From contig NC_064046.1 of the NCBI RefSeq assembly GCF_932526225.1, forward strand, positions 2,916,001 to 2,976,000: DNA of 60,000 nt, given 5' to 3'. Source of the stretch: Nematostella vectensis. Lineage: Eukaryota; Cnidaria; Anthozoa; Actiniaria; Edwardsiidae. A model generated the notes under the pieces. The model searched no databases. It saw only the letters and a program-made list of their open reading frames with translations, and was not told where the DNA came from. Positions within the stretch are counted from its first letter, which is position 1, and each line of letters starts with the position of its first letter. Positions 43,069 through 55,000 of this stretch are shown here, piece by piece. A program made the translations under genes and the position numbers.

Positions 43069-46000
43069 ATGGCGGCCTACTCAGCAGCGAATTGCTGTTT
43101 GGTGTTTCTCGCATCCACTGCCGTAAGGTTAATTTTTATGTACTCCCCAGCGAGGGAATGGTTTAGAGATAGAATTGAGCTCAGTACACCACTAACTGAT
43201 TGGAAGCGAGGTATGTCGATCTTTATTTACAGAGAGTAAATGTTGGTCAAATCTTTTTCGAGAGATCTTGTCACTGTCTCGATTCAACGAAGATGACAGT
43301 TAATAAGAGTCTATGAGTGTTTCTCTCTTTCTTCTTCTCACAGGATTGCGATCAAAATGTCTTTGAAATTGGTCACGTATATGTTTACAATTGATTTATC
43401 GATTGCACATGCCAGTCAAGTCAAGTCAAGTCAAGTTTATTTCAACAAATAATAGTATAATCAATAATGCAAAAAATAGTGATGATGAGGAGTCTACTAA
43501 AAGCACAATGCTTATGAGGTGTAGACCCCTGTCGCAGAATAAGTAGCGTCTCTACTAAAACATATATGAATGTTCTTGATTTGACTAGGGAATCCTTATT
43601 ATTAAATTTACATGTGGCTGATTTGATGAAATAAAGTAGAATCATATCTATAAATCAATAGCTGCTTTTTGAGAGAGAATATTGTCCTTTACAATCTTTT
43701 TGAACATAGTTATTGATCTGCATTGTTTTGCTTGACAAGTGAGGTTGCTCCAGATTTTTGGACCCCTGTACGAAATTGAAAATTGGCCCGTCTTGTTTTT
43801 TTCTAAGAGTTGTGCGATAGTCGCATGAATTTCTCATGTTATAGCTGTGGATTGTATTATTTCTTTTAAAAAAGTTATGAAAAGTCCCCGGTTATTGATT
43901 ATTGTCGAATTTATATATGAATAATGCAGTTTCAAGGGTGTTAATGTCATAGACCGTAAGAAGCCTTTCTGGTTTGAATAAGGGCTCAGTGTGACTGAGG
44001 TAATGAGAATTTGTTATTATTCTAACACACCTTTTTTGCAAAAGGAATATTCATTTTAAACTTGTGTCATAATTACTTGCCCAGTTGATGTTTCCGTAGT
44101 GTATGTACAGATGAACTTATGTAAAATATAAAGTTTTTAGGCTAAATTTAGGCAAATAAAAGCGAAGTTTATTCATTATTCCAACATTTTTAGTGATTTT
44201 AGTTCTGACATGGTTGATATGCGACTTCCAATTTAATTGACTATCAATGATGAGTCCTAAGAATTTAGTTTCATTTACCATCTTGATTGGTTCGTTGTTT
44301 ATCTCTATTTTGGTTGTATGTTTCGTTTTTCTTTTGCTGTTTCTGAATATAATATAGTTTTTTTTTTTTAGTGTTAAGTGATAATTTATTTGTCTTAAAC
44401 CATTCTGTTAGTTTAAATAGCTCGGAGTTTAAAATTTCATCCATGTCCTCAGCAGATTTTGATTTGAAAATTAAGTTTGTGTCATCAGCAAAAAGAGTAA
44501 ACGAAAACAGTTCCGTGGCATTAGGGACATCATTAATGTATATTAGAAATAGTAAGGGCCCAAGAATGGACCAATATACTCTCAGTAACTTTTATTTACA
44601 CGGTCATACAGTGACAAACTTTATCAAATCTCATGTAGAATTTGGACATGTTTAAAATGAATGACCTCTGTCATTCACTTTGAGAGTGGGTGAGAGTTGG
44701 AGCCCAGAAAAACTCTAATAAACTCTTATGTCCATTTGATGAGGCTTAACATAAATTTTCTGCCATTTTCCAGTTGAGGAAGGATTGTCGTTGCTGAGTC
44801 ATGGTGTGTCACCTTACTCCGGTGATGTTGTGCATGAATCACCTCTTGTGTTGTTGCTGTTTCACGCTGTGCGTTCTCTGTCTGGGAGTCTTATACCACT
44901 GATGTTTGTGGTAAGCATAAATTTTACAACAAAACTCATACCATTCCTTCATGAGGAGGAGACTTCAATTGGAGAGGAGACTTCAATTATACAATGATAA
45001 TGAAACTGTAGATAGACTGATATTAGATTTGGCAAAGTGTTACAATTTTTTTTGACTCCTCTGTAATCATCAACAGTGAGTTACAAAAAAATCATTTAGG
45101 CTTTTCTTGTTCTCTTGAGCCATGATGATGTGTGCCTTCCGCATCAGAGTCTTTCCCCAGGCTGCAATTTTCCTAGTAATTGAAAAAAAAAATGGAAAAA
45201 TGTTTTACAAAAATACACACAATAGAAATTGATGTCAAACAACTGTACAGTAGCAAGCATTTTTGGCAAAATTATTAACCTGTATTGGGCAACATAAATG
45301 AACCGCTGGGATGCTGGCCCGTGGTACCATCTTCAGTGACAATGCTTACACACTAACCAACACTCATGATTGTAAATTGAGTGGAGCAGTCCATATCTAC
45401 ACACTGACGAGTAAAGTCAGTCACATGTGAAGCGCATTTGATCATTTCGTATGTTAAAGTGCGCTATGCCACTGAGGAGTTAAACACGGACACGCACTAT
45501 AGGCAAGCTGTCATTCGTCATTTGACTTCGCTCAGTGCAGAGCTCTGTGGAGTGACAAGAATGCTATAGTAGAGCTCAAGACTGGTCGAAAACACATCAT
45601 TGAAGTAAACACGGTCTATTTATTAGCCTTTTGTTATAACAAAACGAAAAACAAGGGGGGATTGATATGTTTTAAAGTGATGAATTTTGATAATTTGTTG
45701 TTTGTTTGCTCGCGCACCTGAATGACGCCATTTCAAATGAGCACATGCACACTGTTTTTGAATTTTATTTTGTGTTTAATTTCTCAAGGACAATTTTTGC
45801 TCTTGTTTTTGTAGAGAATTGATTCCAAACACTTTCCCGAATATGCCTGATAGTTCTTTAACAATCTCTTGTACTTTAAAGGTGTCGTAGTTTAAAGTTG
45901 TCCTAGTGTACAGCTATACTTTTGCTATGTTATCTTGCACGAGAGCTTGCAAAAAAGGGGGCAGAGCTATCCCTTTTATAGCGCGCATTCGTGTTTAAGT

Positions 46001-49000
46001 CAGTCATGTGAAGGGCATTTTTCTAAACAAAGTATATTTCAGGCACTTTCCCAGGATTGGCAGAGGGGGCGGGGGGAATTTGCAGTCAGAGATGTCATAT
46101 GTTAAAAGTATAGTGTTTGAATATTCCTTAATAAGAACTGACCCACTTTTTGGCACTGCGTAACCCCTGTGCACCCCTTTATGTACGTATCTGTATTTGT
46201 CAGTTTGTCCATTGTATTATGTTCTAAACAAAGTCGGTGTTCAGTCTTGCAAATCCCATTAAAATTTTTCCCATCCTTAATGTCCCAGGTTTTAGATTTG
46301 GTAACCGGGCTTTTGATTTACAAACTTAGCAGGCGGATCCTTAATTCTGAGGTGTGTAGAATAATGCAAATTTCAAATGTACAAATTCTTTGCATTTGTT
46401 GGTTGTATGTTGATGCTAAAATTTCTAAATATCATAAATCTTCAGTTATCAGATCAAAAGGCAAGACAAGAAACATTTGCAAAAAATGCTGATGTTATAT
46501 TTTTGAAAGGGGAAGCTTTGTCAGAAGTTCCATTGCTTACAGCTGCTGTGTGAGTAGTTTGACTTTTAAGCTGTGCTTTTTAGGGAAAGTTCATTTATTA
46601 TCCTGAGGGGGGGGGGGGGGGGGGGCTGAAGATACTGTGGAGGGGCCTCAAGAAATTTTTCTGAGGTCTAAATGGGGGGGTCCAAATTGTGTGGATTTTA
46701 AAAGGGGGTCACTGATTCCTTTGGGTGTTGTCTCTACTATATAATTTAATGAAGTGTCAAATCAGACCTCTTGGTTTTACTTGTCTCAGTTTGGGGGCAG
46801 TTATTTGCACAATCCAGGAGTCCAGGATACGTATTAACCCATTGACTCCTGGCTTTTTTGGAGCTGAATTTACAAAAAACAGACTGAAAACAGATACCTC
46901 CCCCCCTATTCTGAGTTTTATACAGCCCGTCAAAGTCAAACACAGCTGCACCTAGTCAGCGGTATCCAAGCTTTCCAACAGTGCTTTGCGGTCCCCCACT
47001 TTTAATCCCTCGTCGTTGTGCTGAAGCCAGCACAAGTTGATGGTTGCTTGTATTTTTCATAAAAAATACAGCTATGAGCATATTAGGAGAGTGTCTCAGG
47101 ACATCATGAAGTCTTTTGGGGCATAATTGAGTGCTTCGCTTATGGATATTTGCAAGCAAAGGTGGATTCATGATGTTTTTTTCTTGTTTGGCTTTGCCTG
47201 GATGAGAAAATAATTTTCTAATGAATCGCCACAGCTCTCCTAAAAGCTGTCTTTTCTGAAACCAAATTGATTCCAAAATTGTTTACACTGCTATTCTGGG
47301 TCTGTATGACCTGGAATTGATTTGTTTGGCTTTGGGGTGAAAAGACTTATAAAAAACCATCTGACTTTGGGGAGAGGAGTGTTGACTGGCCCTCCCCTCG
47401 TGAATTTTCCCCTGGATCTCCCAGAATGCTTTGCAATCCGTAAAGACATCTTTGTGGTTGTACAAGCCTTCAAGGAGTGGACATTGTGTTTTGAGGCCAT
47501 GGAAATGTACCTGGAGGATCAGAATAAAGGTATATATTTGTGTGTTGAGCTGGTTTTTGAGAGGGGTGTTTCTGCTTTTCTCTCCTTGTTTGATTTGAGA
47601 TTTGTCAAAGAACCTGTGCTATTATTTGGCTTAAGAGTAGATGCCAACACCTTGGTTGGATGCATATCTGCAAGACCATTTATCCCTTAGACTGATGCCT
47701 GAGTATCTTGATCTTGTTGTGTTTATTTTGCATTTATGAATTTTTTGGGTTGTGGGTACTTCCCAAAGCCGGTACAGGCCGGTTGAGGGGTCAATGTGTT
47801 AAGCCACATTTTATCTATGCAATGCAAACCTGTATACACCCTGAATACATCTTTTTATGGTTTCCGCTATATATTATTATAAAGTGCTCATGTTCCATAT
47901 CTAAAATATAAACAAAACGTTTTAATACTATAAGCGCTTATTCTCCATCATCAAAATTCTTGCTCATATCTGATTCGCTGTCTTTTTTGCTCTCTTTCTT
48001 TTCTCTTATCTCATGATGCGCTTTTCTTGCAAGGAGAAGATCAAAAAGCCTTTATGATTTTTTACGCCATCTACTGTATAGCATCAACCATAATCAGGTT
48101 GCAACCTAAAGTTACATGTAGTTGCATCTTTTGAGAAATTGAATGCCTTCACTTTTTCTGAATTAATGTTTTCAGCCAATTCATTCCCCTCCACTTTCTG
48201 ACCAGCTTGCAGCTAATCTATTGATTGCATTCCTTTGACATTGTCATTGCCATTCCTTCCTTTGCTCCTTCTTTCTTCGATTTTCGGGAGGGGGGGCACT
48301 GAAAATATTGAGGGAGCGTAAGGGGGGGGGGGGGTATGGAAAATTTTGTTCCTCCTGAAGCGGGGGTCAGCTCATTTATCCCTTACTTCTATCTAAATCC
48401 TCACGCCCTCCCCCCCTCGGGATAATAAATGAAATTTCACATAGTAATTCAAATATTTTGGAGTGATTTTATTATTAAGCTACTGTAAGCAACTTCTTAT
48501 TGGATTAAAGTGTGGCACATGGTGCTGTTGATACATAAACAGTGATTTAAGTAAGTTTAACCAATTACAATTAAATGTAATAATAACAGTTTTTATTGAG
48601 ACAAAATATGATATCTAATATCTAGGACCATTTCATTGCGATGTGATGTTTACTGATTGAAACATTCCTATGTTATTCTGATTTGCAAGTTATATTGATA
48701 TCAGTCATAGAACACTTTTCAAATTTGCTATACTTCACAAACTACTGTTTCTCAATGTATGACAGTAAGTGCTGAGCATTGTAATACTACATGAATTGAC
48801 ATTTTGAAGGCTTTTTTGGCCCCTTACTCATCATTTCATTCACCTTTTTTGGATAGAAGCTCTGTTGCAAAATTGGAAAACAAAGTGTGATTATTTTAAG
48901 CAAGTTGCTAAAAACAGCCTGTGATGACACTGATGACACAAATTTACCATATTTTTTGTACTGTTATTTGCTTCAGAATCTGTTTGTTTTGGCTCACTAA

Positions 49001-52000
49001 AGAATGACACTTCTTTTACCGTGCCCTGTGACTTTTTGCTTACAGATATTTACTCAGCCCTTATGCCATAGGAAGTTGTGTTGCCCAGTCAACTGTAATC
49101 TTCACCAATTTTAGCATTGTTTTGAGTATATATACTGCTATGAGAGGTGAGTGTAAAATGCTGGTATGGCATTGTTGCTTATAATAAAGAGTGATATCGA
49201 AGGAAAGTGCTATTAGGTATCTATACTTTTATTCCATTTTTTTCTTTCAAGAATAAAAATTTGTTGGAAAGACACACTGTCATTAGTGGATATTGAAAAT
49301 ACATATTCTCTGATTTCTATACTGACTCACCAACTAATCCTGTTTCTAGGTAATGCAGCTCTAGCATCATTTGGTGTTGCCATGGCAACATATCAGTCCT
49401 TATATCCCATGGTCCTTCTCTCACCTGTGACACTGCTTGTTATTAAGGTTGGCCTAAATGATTGTAAATCTTGCATCTACCTCAGTTGGGGGGGGAGGGG
49501 TGGTCAAGTGAGTTATTTCTTTTTAAAGGATCATAGCCCCTAGGCTTGATTTGGGCTGGGGCATACAGTAAATTTATGAGACATTATTTAAAATACAGGA
49601 GAAAATGCCTTGAAAGTCCCTTTTGGGTCCCCTCCTGTTAAAAATCCTGGGTACACCGCTGGTACTTGTATATCTCTTATTCTATTCTAAGCTGTAGTGT
49701 TTGGAGGGGTTGTTGTATATAATGATGTACTTTATCTGTGTGTCTCTGCTTCTAGTCCAAGCTAAGCTGTAGTGTTTGGCAGGGTTGTTGTATATAATGA
49801 TGTACTTTATCTGTGTATCTTTGATTCTAGTCCAAGCCAAGCTGTAGTGTTTGGCCGGATTGTTGTATATAATGATGTATTTTATCTGAGTATCTTTGAT
49901 TCTAGTATATAATGATGTACTTTATCTGAGTATCTCTGATTCTAGTCCAAGCCAAGCTGTAGTATTTGGCAGGGTTGTTGTATAGTATCTTTGATTCTAG
50001 TCCAAGCCAAGCTGTAGTGTTTGGCAGGGTTGTTGTATATAATGATGTACTTTATCTGTGTATCTTTGATTCTAGTCCAAGCCAAGCTGTAGTGTTTGGC
50101 CGGATTGTTGTATATAATGATGTATTTTATCTGAGTATCTTTGATTCTAGTATATAATGATGTACTTTATCTGAGTATCTCTGATCCTAGTTCAAGCCAA
50201 GCTGTAGTGTTTGGCAGGGTTGTTGTATATAATGATGTACTTTATCTGTGTATCTTTGATTCTAGTCCAAGCCAGACTGTAGGAAATGGCAGGGCTGCAT
50301 GAAGATTGTCCTGCTGTTTATCTTGTGGCTTGGTGGGCTGCTGTCTCTCTCTTATCAGCTCTTCAACTCTTTGGATTTCATGAAGGCAACATACGGGTTC
50401 ATGTGAGTAAAGTATTTTTTCTCTTTTATTTGCATTGTAAAAGAATAAAACATTCTTGTTGTGTAACCATGATGAGTGGGGTGAATATCAACAAGTTCGG
50501 GAGGGTGAATGGGCGTCTACATCCACCCCTTCCTACACCTCCTTTATTTCCAGCCAACCAAGGAAGATGAATCCGTAAAATCAGGGGCGGATCACCAAGG
50601 CATTTATTTTCTTCAGAAAAAGTGACTTTTGAATAAGTATTTTTTTACTTAAAAAGGGGGTGGATATCCACCCATCCCCCCTTTATCCGCCCCTAAAAAT
50701 ACTATAATTTTGTCACCACATAATTTGCTGCGTTACTTTTATGTGTGAGCTTCTTGTGTTAGAGAGCTTTGAGATGCTTTATAACTTATATAATGTTCGG
50801 CCTTTTAGGTAGCTTTTTATCTTTTTAAGATTTTCAAATTTTTTGCCTTGCACTTCTAACAGAGAAACTACGACAAAGAGAAAGCAAGTAGAACGGGAAA
50901 GACACCCAAAAAGGCGTCTAGCATAGCGCTTAATCCTAAACTAGTTTCAATAACAGTAGAAAAGTATTAGACAAACCGTGAAACTCAGAGGAAAACGGGT
51001 GTACAATCTTGTTTTTATAAGAACGTCCAGCCTGAGATTTCACCAGATTTTAAGAACATGCTAAGAACATGCTGAGGCATCGAAGTATTAAAAAAATATT
51101 GCTTTGTCAGTCTGATTCGTTCTAAAATGCAGAATCGAATTGTGTTGATAAGAAGAACCTTAAATATTATATTGCTATTGATCATTTGTGTGATTCTCTA
51201 TGGGTATTATAGTTTTTATTAAAATTTTAGAACATCGTTAAGAACATTTTCTGCCTTAAAATGTTCCATAAATAAAACGGCCCAGCCTTAACTGAAAATT
51301 AGACGCTTTTATATATAAAAAAAAGAATGTATCAGATAACTATTTCACGTTTGGCGCTTTTAATTTTTAGTTTGTACCGTTGTCGCTTGCGTTGCCGGCG
51401 TCCTTGCTTTAATTCCCTAATAGTGACCTTGTATACAGCTACAGCGATGAAGTACGTGTCTTGAAATGTCCGTTTCTTATTCCCTGTCACGCAAGGCGAA
51501 ATCACGCGCAAAACAGACGTGACATTGTCACGCTGCCGCGTTTGTCCGTCACCCCCTACTCACAAACGGAGCGAAAGGGGAAGCTCCTGATTGGGCGAGA
51601 AGCAGAAACGAGGAAAAAACTGGTCAATCGAGAAAGAAGGCTTTCGCGTTCAAAAATTCAGTTACGATAGATGTGTTATTAAAATCAGATGAATGGAATG
51701 TCATATTTAACACCGTTAGATCTTTTTGAACCATTTTACTTATAATTCCAAGCGGTAATCATTCTTGTTTCTTCAATAAGACCTTTTCTTTGAACTTTGT
51801 GTTAAAGTAAAAATAGACCTCATGAATCTGCTTATTATTTTGGAATAGCATGTTAGAATAATACACAGGCAACCGTTTTAGTCAAATTAAGAAGCCATAT
51901 CGCATCAACAGCTCCTAGATTCAGGATTTTCTTTATATCTGATGACACATAGCTATTGTTATGTACCCAGTGTTATTTTTACTCTGTGCACCTCTGTAAT

Positions 52001-55000
52001 CTTGTGACTTCCCTTTCTCCTTAGCGAAACCTGGTCCAAACCAGTTTGACCAGCTATGGAATGCATTATCTCTTGTAGCGAAACACAATACATTGTGAAC
52101 TTGCGTCTTGATTTTATTTGATGGAAAAACACATACAAATTGATTATTTGCTTTTTTCTTTGTACTTTCTATATTTTGGCTTGTTTTGTTTTTGAAGATT
52201 ACAAAAATTTAGAACCCGAAAAGCGATGCATATTTGATTGGTGATAGAATGCTTCCTTTTTTTTTTTTAATGCTCCGCCACCAAAAGCAGCCATCCTTTG
52301 GTAGCAATAAACGGAGCTTAATAAAAACGGATATCCATCCAATGAGGTTTTTTTTCAAGGATTTAAAGTTCGTTTTTGTTTTTATTAATAGACCTAGACT
52401 ACTAGACTGTCTTTGGTTTTGAAATTCAATCTTAGCTGGGCTGTCTCTCGTATCTCCTTCTCTCCTTGAATTCACGAAACAAGATACAGCCTCATTTATT
52501 CTACTTCATAAACAGGAAAAACAGTTTGATAAAAAATAATCTCCACTGCTCATAGAATAGCACAGGGCCAAAAAGAGAGCAGAAAGGAAAGATAAACGTG
52601 AAATATTTTTGGTACCTCCACTCGTTGTAAGTATTTTGTGAGGTGCGTAGATAGACGGTCTGTCTGCCTACCAGAGGTCTATCGTCCATTTCGTCTGCAC
52701 TTGGCCGAGGTTCAAAAATTCGATACGCGTTACCGGTCAAACCGGTTTAGTCTACCAGTTAGACTGATTCAGGGCTAGTGTATAAGTATTCGAGCCCGAG
52801 AGTAGATAGGGAGATTGCATAAAGTCCGAGTCGATTGCGTGTCGATGTTTTGTAACAAACATGGACTCGAACGAAGTCGTGACTTTGAGCAGCCTTATTA
52901 AAAAGGATTTAGACAAGGCGTACTTCCTTCCCGCTTGGCCGTCCACGTACTCTAAAGACTACAGGTTTCTCAACGATAAAAAATACCGAGTTTTCGACTA
53001 CCCTCCGCCTTCGCAGACGTTTCTCGAGTTTCAGTTTCCATTGAGAAATCTCGCGACCGCTGGAAGTGATGTCCCGATACTGATGGACCGGCAGCCGGAC
53101 AAAAACCTCACCGCGCACTGGAAGAAATGGCTGCCCGCGTTTGCGCCGGCGACGATCAAGACGATTGAAGAGGGCTTAAGCGATGATGTCCCGGTTGTAA
53201 CGACTGGCGCGATGCAGGGAATGCCCGCGGACAAGCACTGTGTTGATCCCGACACTCATTATAGACTACAGCTGAAGAGTACAATCCCTAAGATAAAGGT
53301 GCGCTCCCCCTCACAGATGGACGTCTCGAACTTGTCGTTTCCGTGCTTGATGAAGATTGATCAGTCGTGGTCTGGGCGCGGCACGCAAATCGCTAAAGAC
53401 CTCGAACACCTCAAAGCGATGCTTTCGGACGTCATCGACAACGCCGAGTGGAGGGACGGGTTCGTTTTACAAGAATACCTCAGGGGTATCGTGGACGTAC
53501 CAAGCTACCAGTTCTACGTATCGAAGAGCGGAGAAGTGACATGGATCGGTACAACAGTCGGAGGATTCGCCGGGTTCAAGTGGACTGACTGTACTGTCGA
53601 CTGGGAAGAACGAGATCGCCTTAAGGACATGGTCTACGACGACATTGTCATCCCGGTGAAAGATTATCTGCACGAGCACGGTTACTTCGGTATCGTCACC
53701 ATCGAGGTAATCTTCACAGAGGACGGTGGGCGTTACCTATGCGATCTCAACCCCAGAGTCGGCGGCGACACCACCCATCTTCTGCTTGTCCCCTACATGG
53801 CTCAGTTTGGATTCACAAAATCCAGTCTGTCGCTCATGAAAACATTTAAATGCTCCAGTGAAGAATTGATTGACAAGGCGAATGAAATAAATAACACTGG
53901 GAGAATTATCGATACTAAGGACCCCGGCCGGGTTATTGTGCTCTCGGCGACTGATGTGGTGAAAGGATGCCAAGCGGACGTGTCCGTATTCGCGAAAACA
54001 AGAAGCGAGGTGAACATGCTGTTCGATAAACTCAACCCTTAAAATTTTACATAGAAAAAAATACCAGGCAATGGTACCTGAACAAATAAACCTGACAAAT
54101 GACTTCAAAATGTTGATTAATAAATTATTTTAACCTGGTATTACCAGATTTAATGGTATATGAACAATCGACAATGAACAATGAACGAAGTCTTATCTTG
54201 AAACTTATCCTGTAAATAATTTCAAGGTAGTGGTGTTATGAACAAAGAACCTGGAAAAGTGACTTTAGAATATTGGTTAGCAAACTCTTATCTAAGAACG
54301 TTTCTTATGGATATGATTGCCATGTAGTGGTAGCTGAACATTTAACCTGGACAGAAGGCTCACAAAAGTCTGATTTGAACCATTTCCTTGATGTCGTACC
54401 CTGCAGATAGTGCCGTAGTGTACGTTGACTTCCATTCTAGACAAGATTTTAGAAAATTCTTGAAAAGGCACGTCTCTAGCCCCCCTCTCGTCATCTATTT
54501 TTATGTTTCTTGAAATAAAAATAGGCTTTCTTTAAAGAAATATGAATATGTGAATTCTGTTTGTTTTAAGAATCCTCTACGACAAAATGACAGCGTGTTC
54601 AACATATTTCTAATATAATTTTGTATCTTTTTCTTCCGTGTGTGTTAGTTTTTATCCCGGATTTGATAGTTTTGTTCAAGAGTTTTGATTTCAAATAGGT
54701 AGAAAATATGAAATAGTGTAAAACGTTTGCAATTTTTTTTGTATTACAAGTTATACAAATGATCTAATTCGTTATTTAGTTTATAATCTGTAAATAATCT
54801 GTACATAAAATTTGCCTTAAGATATATCCTAATAAATTTGTAGATTTATTCTAGTTTGATTGTCGAACAGACTGTATTTGTTTGGTCAACAAAGTGTTGC
54901 GAGGTGTATACGGTGCGAAAAAGAAACTCGCTGTACCATCGCTGCTTTTTCGGCGCTCCTTCGGCTAGACGCGGGAAGTATTTCTGCCGTCGCCGCTTCT

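Larger units (their letters stand above)
50403..52860 (+). other. PIGU intron 7, 5' part
   Basis: Contains a MITE (50580-50697), copy 2 of the TTTTTTATAAGAAC element (51008-51330), and otherwise unremarkable AT-rich DNA up to the promoter of the nested ATP-grasp gene. The small ORFs at 51461 and 52209 are not recognisable. Confidence 0.55.

Noticed and set aside
52909-54108. Minus-strand and shifted ORFs over the ATP-grasp gene
   Set aside because: They are shadows; only the 393-codon frame has domain motifs.
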